A stretch of DNA of 64,000 bases from contig OX639973.1 in NCBI GenBank assembly GCA_951828385.1, forward strand, positions 1,664,470 to 1,728,469, written 5' to 3'. The notes under the pieces were generated by a model, which had not been told where the DNA came from, ran no database searches, and saw only the letters and a program-made list of their open reading frames with translations. How positions within the stretch are numbered: position 1 is the first letter of the stretch; each line of letters opens with the position of its first letter. Origin of the DNA: an uncultured Poribacteria bacterium (GTDB lineage Bacteria; Poribacteria; WGA-4E; WGA-3G). Of this stretch, positions 1-7,723 are shown in pieces. A program made the translations under genes and the position numbers.

Positions 1-179
1 CACAGGTAGGTGTCGGTTTGGGACTTGTGATTCTACTTTCGCACTTTATCGGACTGAACGGCGTTTGGTTAGGCATCGCTCTCTCAAATGTTGTCCAAGG
101 GACCGCTATGTGGTGTTGGTACCGTACCGGAAGATGGAAGACCATAAAACTTGTTAGAAAGAGGACAAAAACAGTGTAG
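1..179 (+). CDS. MATE family efflux transporter, C-terminal fragment
   Basis: This is the 3' end of a gene cut by the window edge, open from base 3 to a TAG at 177-179. The 58 residues start with a hydrophobic segment rich in Gly, Val and Leu, followed by GVWLGIALSN, then CWYRTGRWK and a basic tail. That ending (last helix with G-V-W, then an Arg/Lys-rich end after R-x-G-x-W) is typical of MATE multidrug/Na+ antiporters in the inner membrane. The family call is by recognition of the tail alone. It lies 39 nt upstream of the rhodanese on the same strand and could share a transcript with it. Confidence 0.6.
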   Translation, partial: QVGVGLGLVILLSHFIGLNGVWLGIALSNVVQGTAMWCWYRTGRWKTIKLVRKRTKTV

Positions 180-218
180 CAAAACAACACACTTTGACAA
201 ATTTAGAAGGAGTTAGCA

Positions 219-1055
219 ATGGAAGCCTATAAAGGCTATGAAAATCCACAACTAATTATCTCGGCTGAGGCATTAAAAGAGACACTCGGCGATGAAACAT
301 TCTGTATCGTGGATACGCGACCGACTTATGAATATATTCGGGGGCATATTCCCGGTGCACTTCATTTAGATCTCTTCGGTTTGAGTCTCATCGATACCCG
401 CAAAGAAACGTTCGATGCCTTCATGTGGATGATAGCGTACCTGTTTCAGCAACGCGGGCTTGATCCGACAAAGCCGATTGTATGGTACGAAGACATCTCT
501 GGAACCAGGGCATCGCGCGGACTTTGGTTCTGTGAGTACTTGGGACATTCCGATACCCGTTTATTAGATGGCGGTTTTAGAGCATGGTTAGCCGCAGAAG
601 GTCCTATTAGCACTCAAGGCAGTGAACCACCCGAGGTCGAACCGTTCCCTATCAATTCCCAGCACGACACGCACATGGATGCAGATGTGATCCGCGTGCT
701 GTTAAACCGATCAGATTTTGTCCCGCTTGATACACGTACAGATGACGAACATTACGGCAGAGTGGCTCGCGCAGAACGTGCAGGTGCAATTCCTGGCTCT
801 ATTCATATCGAATGGCTCAATAATCTTGATGAAGTCGGGGCTTTCAAAACTGCTGACGAACTCCGAGAGATGTATGCGGCAGTGGGTATTACACCCGAAA
901 AGCAAGTCATGTGCTACTGACAGGGCGGATACCGCTCTTCCCAAACCTATTTGGCGTTGCGGCTTTTGGGATACCCGAAAGTCAGTAACTACATAGGTTC
1001 GTGGAAAGAGTGGGGTGACCGGCTGGATCTGCCGGTCGAGATTCCTGAAGGTTAG
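219..1055 (+). CDS. Tandem-domain rhodanese (thiosulfate sulfurtransferase), putative selenoprotein
   Basis: Predicted thiosulfate:acceptor sulfurtransferase of 278 residues with an in-frame UGA at 918-920 (residue 234). Reading stops there conventionally after K-Q-V-M-C-Y. The same frame continues [18 protein letters not shown] and [10 protein letters not shown] to a TAG at 1053-1055. In two-domain rhodaneses the active loop is C-x-x-G-x-R after a Tyr, and the C-terminal end reads N-Y-x-G-S-W-x-E-W, so the UGA stands exactly at the catalytic Cys. Residues 10-135 form the inactive N-terminal domain (D-T-R-P-x-x-E-Y, G-H-I-P-G-A) and 150-278 the active one. The start is supported by GAAGGAG six bases upstream of ATG. 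The total length is normal for the family. Selenocysteine is preferred to a nonsense mutation because everything after the UGA is conserved and because a second UGA selenoprotein lies in this window. Confidence 0.85.
918..970 (+). promoter_or_regulatory. In-frame UGA (Sec codon) and possible SECIS region of the rhodanese
   Basis: The UGA is at 918-920. Downstream, several hairpins are possible: 923-937 (six pairs, loop AUA), 941-954 (CCAAA/UUUGG, loop CCUA), and a longer fold with CCCAAA 940-945 against UUUGGG 965-970 whose apex GC-GUU-GC puts a GUU loop 36-38 nt after the UGA. Bacterial SECIS elements usually carry a G in the first loop positions within about 16-37 nt of the UGA, so the last fold fits only marginally. 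The element is much less clear than the one in the UGSC gene. Confidence 0.35.
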
Positions 1056-1058
1056 GGA

Positions 1059-1089
1059 GTTACGGCACACGGAGTGTGCCTACTACTTT
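1059..1089. repeat. REP-like palindrome, copy 1
   Basis: Matches the inverse of the AAAGTAGTAGGCAC...GTGCCGTAAC family also seen near 4767, 29306, 48369 and 59051. The core GGCACAC/GTGTGCC pairs perfectly around GGA. It lies between the convergent rhodanese and hydrolase genes and supplies the hydrolase stop and last codons. Confidence 0.75.
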
Positions 1090-1815
1090 GTCTACGACTT
1101 TAGCAACTTCGGTTGGACATTCATGCGGTAGGTAATGCCCGGCGTTAGGGACCCAGACCCATCGAATGTTCGGATTGGACGGAACGCGCAACTGCTTTTC
1201 AGTTAAACCGTTCCGTCCCATACCGCCAAAGACTTCATAGATAGGAATGTGTGCGCGCTCAAGGTAGGTGTAGGCATCAAAATTCTTGACAGATTCCCAA
1301 AAATCGTTCCAGATTTCAGATTGAAAACGGTTTCGCATATCTTCAAATTTTCGCCGAATTTGCACGATCGCGATTTCGGACAGCGAACCGTAAAACCGTC
1401 CAGCATCAAAAGCACTGCCCGCAGACGAAAGGCTTGTCCATCCCTCCAACAACACAAGTCCGCTCACACAAGATGAATGCCGTGCAACTTCCATCGCAAC
1501 CATACCGCCAAGGCTATGTCCAACAATCACGAAATCATGCAAATTCAAATGATTCGCAAGGTGGTCAACATCTTCAGCAAGGCTGCCCAATGTAAATGGT
1601 TGCGTCGGTACAGTACTTTGCCCATGTCCACGAAAATCGAGTGCGACACATCCCTGGTTGCGCGGCAACCTCTCGGTCACCGGTATCCAATCTGACGCTT
1701 CACATCCCGTACCGTGTAAAAAAAGTAGCGGAGGCATTGAACTCCCTGAATCAAGGTAAGCCATCTCTCCCCAAGACATCGGGATTGTTGTCATATTCAA
1801 GTTGTTAAATTCCAT
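1060..1815 (-). CDS. Alpha/beta hydrolase
   Basis: A 251-residue cytoplasmic alpha/beta-hydrolase-fold enzyme. Visible features are the oxyanion loop L-F-L-H-G-T-G near residue 31, D-F-R-G-H-G-Q-S near 60, the nucleophile elbow G-H-S-L-G-G near 100, and the catalytic His in N-A-G-H-Y-L-P near 227. The substrate cannot be told; esterase or C-C hydrolase are both possible. Its start overlaps the end of the upstream amidohydrolase by 19 nt, which suggests translational coupling in a moeA-amidohydrolase-hydrolase operon. The last eight residues (V-V-G-T-L-R-V-P) are encoded by a copy of the REP-like repeat at 1059-1089, so the C-terminus has been rewritten by that repeat. It converges on the rhodanese with four bases between the stops. 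Confidence 0.85.
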   Translation of the reverse strand: MEFNNLNMTTIPMSWGEMAYLDSGSSMPPLLFLHGTGCEASDWIPVTERLPRNQGCVALDFRGHGQSTVPTQPFTLGSLAEDVDHLANHLNLHDFVIVGHSLGGMVAMEVARHSSCVSGLVLLEGWTSLSSAGSAFDAGRFYGSLSEIAIVQIRRKFEDMRNRFQSEIWNDFWESVKNFDAYTYLERAHIPIYEVFGGMGRNGLTEKQLRVPSNPNIRWVWVPNAGHYLPHECPTEVAKVVDKVVGTLRVP

Positions 1816-2642
1816 ATCCGTGCGGCTGTCTCTCCAAGAATCTGGTTTTTATCATCGTCTGTCAAAAACGGAAGCCCTTCTTGTATGAGTCGGAGTTCTT
1901 GCGTTAAGGATGGCCAATTGTGTTTTTGTCTGTGATGCCCGGGGTATCCTGTCCCCCACACCGTCCGTTCTGCACCGAAAACTGAAAGCAATTGTTGAAT
2001 GAACGGGTGCACATCTGTATATGGGAAATCTTGATGGGAACGTCCAGCAACATCCGATAACTTGAAATGGATATTATCGTACCGCTCAAGGTCCACAATC
2101 GGTTGAAAAGCTGCCGCGTCGTCATCTAATTGTGGGTACCCCATGTGATCAAGGATAAGTGTTAGGTGCGGGTACTGTTGGGCAATGACCGCAACCTGAT
2201 CTGCAAACTCAGCGCGAAGATGAAATTGGATAATTGCGTCAAGTGCCGCAATCTCCTCCCACATCGGTACGTTCTGTTCGGTTAGCAATATCTTTTCATC
2301 AGGATAGTACATCGGATGGAAGCGGAACCCAACCAAGCCTCGCTCTTTTATCCAATAGCGAACCTGCTCAGCATTGTTCGGGTCTTGTGGGTCGATTAAC
2401 CCGTGTCCGATGAATCGGTCTGGAAACCGTTCTACCGAATCTGCGATGTAGCCGTTATCCCAAGTCGACCAACTGGTTTGCACCAACACCGTCCAGTCTA
2501 CACCATGTGTATCCATCTCTGCCAAGAGTTCATCAGCGGTACCGGGTTCATCAGGATAAGAATTCCAACTTGGTGCTGTAGGACCAACAGGGTATTTCGG
2601 AGGATCGATTTCCCAGACATGTACATGTGTATCTACAATCAT
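1797..2642 (-). CDS. Amidohydrolase family 2 (metal-dependent TIM-barrel hydrolase)
   Basis: About 281 residues from the ATG at 2642, chosen because AAGGAG precedes it by seven bases; a longer reading frame runs into moeA. The N-terminal D-T-H-V-H-V-W is the H-x-H metal motif of the amidohydrolase-2 family. F-R-F-H-P-M-Y, I-I-Q-F-H-L-R, L-I-L-D-H-M-G-Y and a late W-G-T-G-Y-P (usual form W-G-S-D-Y-P) follow in family order. In many relatives the residue after W-G-T/S is Asp; here it is Gly, so one metal/catalytic carboxylate may be missing. Members act as lactonases or decarboxylases; the substrate here is unknown. It lies 22 nt downstream of moeA and overlaps the alpha/beta hydrolase. Confidence 0.82.
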   Translation of the reverse strand: MIVDTHVHVWEIDPPKYPVGPTAPSWNSYPDEPGTADELLAEMDTHGVDWTVLVQTSWSTWDNGYIADSVERFPDRFIGHGLIDPQDPNNAEQVRYWIKERGLVGFRFHPMYYPDEKILLTEQNVPMWEEIAALDAIIQFHLRAEFADQVAVIAQQYPHLTLILDHMGYPQLDDDAAAFQPIVDLERYDNIHFKLSDVAGRSHQDFPYTDVHPFIQQLLSVFGAERTVWGTGYPGHHRQKHNWPSLTQELRLIQEGLPFLTDDDKNQILGETAARIWNLTT

Positions 2643-2664
2643 GGAAAGCTCCTTAGTGCCGTGT

Positions 2665-3867
2665 TTAGAACAGAAATTGGGCATCCACTTTTTCGCCAAC
2701 TTGTAGCGTTGTAGCAGTTGGAATCGTGATTAAACCGTTTGCCAACACAAGGGAATGCAGAATACCTGACCCCTGTGGTCCCGTTGTTTGTGCAGTGATT
2801 TCTCCATCAGAGACTTTGAGGATTGCACGCATATAATTAACACGACCATCTCTATTCGTGACAGATTCCGCTAAGACGGCTTTGAAGGTTGGACGGAATA
2901 GATTTGTATGTCCCGCCATTTTCAAGAGTGCGGGTCGGACAAAGAGTTCAAACACCACCAGTGAAGAGACAGGATTCCCCGGCAATCCAAAAATAGGTTT
3001 CCCGTCTGCGATGCCGTAAGCCTGCGGTTTTCCGGGTTTCATGGCGACGCGCCAGAAGTTAATTTCTCCTAACTTCGCCAACACAGTTTTCACCACGTCG
3101 TGCTCACCTACAGAGACCCCACCACTTGTGATCAGTGCGTCCGCCTTCGCGAGTGCAGCCCGAAAGATGCGCTCTGTCTCTGCTTCGTCATCAGGCGCGA
3201 TGCCCATATCAATGGGTATACCGCCGGCTTCTTCAACTTGCGCATAAAGCCCATAACGGTTGCTGTCCCGAATTTTCCCCGGTTCGAGTGGTTCACCGAG
3301 GGGTGTAAGTTCATCACCCGTCGAAACGATGGCGACGGTAGGTTTCCGATGTACTGTCGCTTTTGCGCAATTGAGAGAAGCAAGCATTGAGACCTCTGGC
3401 GGACGCAGGTGCTTCCCCTTTCCCATCACTTGCTGACCTTCTGCAACACTCTCGCCGGTAAAACGGACATTTCCGGCTGTGTCAATACTTTCAAATATCT
3501 TGACTTCATCTGCGTCTTGCTGTGTTACCTCTTGCATCACAACAGCATCGGCACCCTCAGGCATCATCGCGCCCGTCATGATTCGCGACGCTTGCCCTGC
3601 TGCGACCTGTTTTGTTGGGGCATACCCTGCCGCGATTGTCTCTACAACTGAAAGCACCGCAGGATTCTTCTCGGAAGCATTTTTTACGTCGGCTGCGCGA
3701 ACGGCATATCCATCCATCGCTGAATTGTCAAATGGCGGGATATTTTCTGTAGCAGGCAGTACCTCTGCAAGGACATAGCCAGTACACTCAAGAATTTCCC
3801 GCTTTTCTGAAGGTAAGATTGGAATGGTAGCCAGCATCCGTTGGCGGGCTTCTTCAACACTTAGCAT
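2665..3867 (-). CDS. moeA: Molybdopterin molybdenumtransferase MoeA
   Basis: A 400-residue MoeA, which inserts molybdate into adenylylated molybdopterin in the last step of Moco synthesis. The domain order is standard: N-terminal segment S-V-E-E-A-R-Q-R-M, P-P-F-D-N-S-A-M-D-G-Y-A near residue 46, the MoCF-binding domain with V-S-T-G-D-E-L near 181 and S-G-G-V-S-V-G-E-H-D near 247, then P-V-S-S near 297 and a C-terminal beta domain. RBS AAGGAG lies ten bases before the ATG. A mobA-like gene lies 19 kb away on the same strand, so Moco guanylylation is likely used too. It is the first gene of an operon running into the amidohydrolase and alpha/beta hydrolase. Confidence 0.95.
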   Translation of the reverse strand: MLSVEEARQRMLATIPILPSEKREILECTGYVLAEVLPATENIPPFDNSAMDGYAVRAADVKNASEKNPAVLSVVETIAAGYAPTKQVAAGQASRIMTGAMMPEGADAVVMQEVTQQDADEVKIFESIDTAGNVRFTGESVAEGQQVMGKGKHLRPPEVSMLASLNCAKATVHRKPTVAIVSTGDELTPLGEPLEPGKIRDSNRYGLYAQVEEAGGIPIDMGIAPDDEAETERIFRAALAKADALITSGGVSVGEHDVVKTVLAKLGEINFWRVAMKPGKPQAYGIADGKPIFGLPGNPVSSLVVFELFVRPALLKMAGHTNLFRPTFKAVLAESVTNRDGRVNYMRAILKVSDGEITAQTTGPQGSGILHSLVLANGLITIPTATTLQVGEKVDAQFLF

Positions 3868-4123
3868 CTAATTTCGTCTCCTTTAGATAGTCTCATATCC
3901 AATATGATAAAGCATCACGCTGATAAGTGCAAGTGTATTAATTTTAATCTTCCAGTCGAGATATCTTCATTTTGTACAAACGATCTCTCAATCGCGATAC
4001 TTACTGACTGCTAATGGCTGACTGCTTTTTTAAATTTCATTTGACATTGCCGTAATCGTGTGCTATAATTTACGGCAAGTTTATTGGCACTCATTTCTTT
4101 ATGCATAACACAGGTTTTGGTTT
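3868..4123. other. Divergent intergenic region moeA / metal operon
   Basis: 256 bases between the moeA start and the metal-uptake operon. It holds the palindrome-covered promoter described separately. The rest is AT-rich with no further gene seen. Confidence 0.6.
4041..4078 (+). promoter_or_regulatory. Consensus sigma-70 promoter overlapped by a perfect inverted-repeat operator
   Basis: TTGACA at 4041-4046 and TATAAT at 4064-4069 with a 17-base spacer form a perfect consensus promoter. TTGCCGTAA (4047-4055) and TTACGGCAA (4070-4078) are exact inverted repeats separated by 14 bases, covering the spacer and flanking the -10 box. A dimeric repressor bound there would block polymerase. The downstream genes point to a metal regulator of the Fur/Zur kind, but the motif is not one I can match to a known box. 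Confidence 0.8.
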
Positions 4124-4486
4124 ATGAGAAACGGCATGGCTTTCCGTAATACGCTAACATCTGGACGTGGTTTGAAAATTTGCATTGCAATAATTCTATG
4201 CTGTTATATCGCGCTGCTCGGTGTCATCGAACTCACACACGATCACACTGAACATTCACACGACCATACTGAACATTCCCATTCTGAAAACACTTGTATA
4301 GCCTGTTTCTATAACAGCCAACACGTCGGCGTTGAAGTTGAGGTTTCTACCCTCGCTTCTCCGTTCCTTTTCAGTACCACATTCCCATTTTATGAAGCCG
4401 TCTTTTTGCCTTTAAGACTTACCACGAACACGCAAAGTCGTGCCCCACCTGTATTCTCCAATAAACTTTCAGATTTCGCCTGTTAA
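4124..4486 (+). CDS. Small His-rich membrane-anchored protein
   Basis: A 120-residue protein with one hydrophobic segment at about residues 18-35, followed by a repeated H-D-H-T-E-H-S-H run and a C-I-A-C pair. The layout suggests a protein anchored in the inner membrane with a periplasmic metal-binding His cluster. It is the first gene after the operator-covered promoter and precedes a His-rich lipoprotein and a ZnuD-like receptor, so a role in zinc (or similar divalent metal) handling is inferred. There is no clear ribosome binding site before the ATG at 4124; a second ATG five codons in is possible. I do not recognise a named family. Confidence 0.6.
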   Translation: MRNGMAFRNTLTSGRGLKICIAIILCCYIALLGVIELTHDHTEHSHDHTEHSHSENTCIACFYNSQHVGVEVEVSTLASPFLFSTTFPFYEAVFLPLRLTTNTQSRAPPVFSNKLSDFAC

Positions 4487-4810
4487 AGGCAAATTTGTTT
4501 TCGCTTTAGATTTTTATATATTATCCAAAGGGGTGCAGGTCACTTATACTTGCCGACTTGTCTTTCCTTTGCATACCTCTGCTTTGCAATATGTGGCAAT
4601 GCGTATATGGTTTGTACCAACGCTTGACTGTATGTAGCATTGGAAAACCTATCGGATTTCCATTTCACTAAAACTGCATGAGGTGCTTCAAGACATGTGA
4701 GTTCGCGCGTCTACATTTCTCGCGCCATACTACCTACTATGTATGATTTCTTTTTATAAAGTAATAAGCACACGGCGTGTGCTATCAGATAAAGATATTG
4801 GAGAATACAA
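4487..4810 (+). other. Intergenic 324 bases inside the metal operon
   Basis: No gene is seen. It contains one REP-like palindrome at 4767-4783 and a good ribosome binding site (GGAG) just before the next gene. The length hints that the downstream genes may also have a promoter of their own. Confidence 0.4.
4767..4783. repeat. REP-like palindrome, copy 2
   Basis: AGCACAC-GGC-GTGTGCT, preceded by AAAGTAATA. It is a diverged member of the family at 1059, 29306, 48369 and 59051. Confidence 0.6.
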
Positions 4811-5377
4811 ATGTTTACTTACTTCTTTAGGAGCGACTTTTCTGTCGCTATTTCACGATTAATGTTAATAAGTTTTGTAGCAGTGCTCCCGTTTATGGGA
4901 GGTTGTGGCGAAGATGACAACCCTATTGTTGATGATGAACATGACCACGCACATGAAGCGGAGGCAGTCCTTCACGCCGATGCCGACGGCTTTGTTTTGG
5001 AAGTCGAGGAGGTGGAGGTCTATCGTCAACTTCAAGGCGAGCATAGCGGCGGTCTCACCGTTGGTGCTGGCGACGAAATTGTTGTCCATGTTGTATTCAT
5101 TGACGCGAACGGTACGGAAGTCCATCTTGACGAAGTAGACGACGCGGAAGTCTATACCTTAGGTTTGTCGGATTACGATTCCGCTATTATTGACATCCAT
5201 CTGGATGAAGCGGAAGCAGAAGCGGAAGCAGAGCCCGCCGAACACTCACACGGAGAGGAGTTGGGGTTTGAAGTCGTTGGACTGAAAGCAGGAACAACAG
5301 AAATTAAACTGCAACTCCTTCACGGCGATCATCCAGATTTCACGGGAGCACTTCTCATACCGGTAACCGTTCAATAA
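4811..5377 (+). CDS. His/Glu-rich lipoprotein, probable periplasmic metal binder
   Basis: A 188-residue protein with an N-terminal hydrophobic stretch ending in F-M-G-G-C near residue 32, a plausible lipobox. Mature sequence starts with an acidic E-D-D segment and D-D-E-H-D-H-A-H-E. A central A-E repeat (E-A-E-A-E-A-E) and H-S-H-G-E follow, then a beta-rich C-terminal part ending near L-L-H-G-D-H. The His/Asp/Glu clusters suggest metal capture at the outer membrane or periplasm, feeding the TonB receptor that begins 12 nt later. No named family is claimed. Confidence 0.7.
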   Translation: MFTYFFRSDFSVAISRLMLISFVAVLPFMGGCGEDDNPIVDDEHDHAHEAEAVLHADADGFVLEVEEVEVYRQLQGEHSGGLTVGAGDEIVVHVVFIDANGTEVHLDEVDDAEVYTLGLSDYDSAIIDIHLDEAEAEAEAEPAEHSHGEELGFEVVGLKAGTTEIKLQLLHGDHPDFTGALLIPVTVQ

Positions 5378-5389
5378 GGAGAAACGTCC

Positions 5390-7654
5390 ATGTTAGGCAC
5401 TCGCGCCTTTCAGCATAGACTTTTTCCGGTAGGTGTGCTTTCCAAGTGCACCTACCTATTCGCAGCATTGCTCATATCGCATCTGTTCTGCAATACGAGC
5501 AACGCCCAGAGTGATCAGGTTACAACGCGTTCACTGCGTGGTGAAGTTATTGACAAACAGAGTCGCTCTCGCCTCGCCGGGGTTACTGTCCACATCGTTG
5601 GGCTTGAAAAGAGCACCCATACGGACGCAAGCGGTCAATTTGGATTTGATAGCGTGCCAGAAGGCAAGCACAGGCTTCAGTTCATGAAAACTGATTATCA
5701 GGCACTTGAACAGGTGGTTGATGTCCATGCATCCACCCCTTACATCCAGATTGAGTTGAAAACGTCAGCCTATCACTTAGAAACCATTAGGGTATACGAC
5801 GCAAAGGGTGATCTATCGAAATTTGAGAAAACAACCGATTTGGCATTGGAGGACGCGGAGTTTCAAAGAAAACTCGGCATGACTTTAGCGGATATGTTGT
5901 CGGATGAGGTTGGCATCTCACAGCGGACGATGGGCCGCGCAGCTGCGCGGCCTGTTATTCGGGGGTTGGGTGGTGACAGGCTGCTTATTCTTGAAAACGG
6001 TGAACGCACAGGCGACAAATCTGCATCCAGTGCCGACCATGCCGTATCCATTGACCCAACGGCTGCTGAAGGCGTTGAAATCACACGTGGTCCCGGAGCA
6101 CTCATTTACGGCTCAAGCACATTGGGGGGTGTTGTCAATGTCAAACGTAATAACATACCACAAACGCTACCAATAGGTACTGACACGCACCTAACGTTCC
6201 AAGGTGAATCTGTGAATTCAGGCTGGACAGCAACGATAGGTAGCGTTACATCACTTGGTCCCTTTGCGCATCAAATTAAAATGAATCGTCGACGCGCCTC
6301 AGATACACAAACACCCTTCGGAACATTAGGAAATACCAGTCTTTCAAATATGAATTTTTCGGCGGGCACTTCACTGATTAAGGACTGGGGTTATATAGGT
6401 ATCTCAGGCGATGACTACCGTTCAGACTACGGCATTCCCGGTTCCCCTGAGGGACATATCAGCGGTGTTAACATCGCGCTGGACCGGCAACGCTACGAAG
6501 GACAGATGGAGTATCGTTTCAATCGTCCGGGGCTTGATAAAGTCAAACTCCACGGCACCTACACCCGTTACCAGCACCAAGAGTGGGAATCAAATGACAC
6601 ACTCGGTGTGGAATTCGGGGTGCTAACCTACAATCTCTCAGCGATGGCGCATGTGTTAGATAACGCTATTATAGGCGTTTGGGGTGAGTATCGCGATCAT
6701 GCCACAGGTGGGTTTTATTGGACCCCCCACACACGTGAGTTCGCGCTTGCGGGTTTTTATCTAAATGAACGGGACTTTGATCGTTTCACCCTACAAGGCG
6801 CGCTCCGTTACGACATCAGACGCGCAGAGCCCTTTAGAAATGATGGCACAGCCATCCGCGCCGGAACTGTGCAACGGCGCGACTTTAACGGATTTTCGGG
6901 CGCAGCCTCCGGCATTTATCGTTGGACAGATAGCTTAAGCACTGGTGCCACCTTAATGAAAACATTTCGTGCACCCGGGATCGAAGAACTTTTCAGCGAT
7001 GGACCGCATCTGGCAGCCTACTCGTATGAAATCGGGAACGCACAACTAAAAGCCGAGCACGGCTACGGGACCGAAGTGTTTGGACGCTACACAATAGGTA
7101 AACTCAATTTAAACCTCGCCATTTTTCAAAACCGTATACTCGGTTATCTTATACCTACCAATACCGGACAAAAAGAGTGGGGCAGTGGTGCCGCTGGATG
7201 GTTGTGGATTTATCAATATACCGGACAAGATGTTGTCATGAACGGCGCAGAAATCCAGATGGATGGTGAGGTGTTACCAGACTTTCGCCTGCAACTTAAT
7301 CTGAGTTACGTTGATGGAACAGTCGAAGCCAATGGTAAACCGTTAGAGCGAATCCCACCTCTCAGCGGTAAAGTCGCCTTCAGTTACGCTCCATGGCCTT
7401 TTCATTTTCACGTGACATCCCGTTTTTCGGGGAGCCAAACCCGACTCGGTGAATTTGAGCAACCCACAGACGGTTATCTCGTCCATGATGTCGGTGCTTA
7501 TCTGAGTCTGTGGTGGAAGCAGTTTGAGAACACGGTGGTTTTCGAGATTGAAAACCTTTTTGATACTGCATACCGTGAACACCTTTCCCTGATCAAAGCA
7601 GTAATGCCGGAACCGGGACGGAACGTGAAACTCTTGTATAAACTTTATTTTTAG
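5390..7654 (+). CDS. TonB-dependent receptor, ZnuD-like
   Basis: A 754-residue outer-membrane receptor. The order is a signal peptide ending near residue 40 (S-N-A-Q), a carboxypeptidase-regulatory-like beta domain at 45-125 (L-A-G-V-T-V-H-I-V-G, T-D-A-S-G-Q-F), a plug with P-V-I-R-G-L-G-G-D-R and V-E-I-T-R-G-P-G-A-L-I-Y-G-S near 190-245, then a barrel ending in aromatic L-Y-F. The plug words G-x-x-S-A-D-H-A-V-S-I-D-P and L-G-G-V-V-N-V resemble ZnuD zinc receptors. RBS GGAG precedes the ATG by eight bases. Bases 5428-5456, inside the signal peptide, form a long hairpin (see findings). It should import zinc or a zinc complex across the outer membrane with TonB-ExbBD. Confidence 0.85.
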   Translation: MLGTRAFQHRLFPVGVLSKCTYLFAALLISHLFCNTSNAQSDQVTTRSLRGEVIDKQSRSRLAGVTVHIVGLEKSTHTDASGQFGFDSVPEGKHRLQFMKTDYQALEQVVDVHASTPYIQIELKTSAYHLETIRVYDAKGDLSKFEKTTDLALEDAEFQRKLGMTLADMLSDEVGISQRTMGRAAARPVIRGLGGDRLLILENGERTGDKSASSADHAVSIDPTAAEGVEITRGPGALIYGSSTLGGVVNVKRNNIPQTLPIGTDTHLTFQGESVNSGWTATIGSVTSLGPFAHQIKMNRRRASDTQTPFGTLGNTSLSNMNFSAGTSLIKDWGYIGISGDDYRSDYGIPGSPEGHISGVNIALDRQRYEGQMEYRFNRPGLDKVKLHGTYTRYQHQEWESNDTLGVEFGVLTYNLSAMAHVLDNAIIGVWGEYRDHATGGFYWTPHTREFALAGFYLNERDFDRFTLQGALRYDIRRAEPFRNDGTAIRAGTVQRRDFNGFSGAASGIYRWTDSLSTGATLMKTFRAPGIEELFSDGPHLAAYSYEIGNAQLKAEHGYGTEVFGRYTIGKLNLNLAIFQNRILGYLIPTNTGQKEWGSGAAGWLWIYQYTGQDVVMNGAEIQMDGEVLPDFRLQLNLSYVDGTVEANGKPLERIPPLSGKVAFSYAPWPFHFHVTSRFSGSQTRLGEFEQPTDGYLVHDVGAYLSLWWKQFENTVVFEIENLFDTAYREHLSLIKAVMPEPGRNVKLLYKLYF
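5428..5456. repeat. Hairpin element inside the TonB receptor signal peptide
   Basis: GGTAGGTGTGCTT and AAGTGCACCTACC pair over 13 bases (two G-U pairs) around a TCC loop. It encodes part of V-G-V-L-S-K-C-T-Y-L in the signal region. Confidence 0.7.
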
Positions 7655-7723
7655 TCTAAATTGTAAGGTGAAGGGTGTGATGCTGATCAAATCTATCGCC
7701 TTCAGTTTACTTTAGGAGATACA

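Noticed and set aside
193..198. TTGACA as a -35 box for the rhodanese gene
   Set aside because: No -10 box at a usable distance before the start codon.
219..920. Rhodanese as a 233-residue truncated protein
   Set aside because: The frame after the UGA is fully conserved for 44 codons and includes the catalytic loop, so truncation would remove the active site of an otherwise intact gene.
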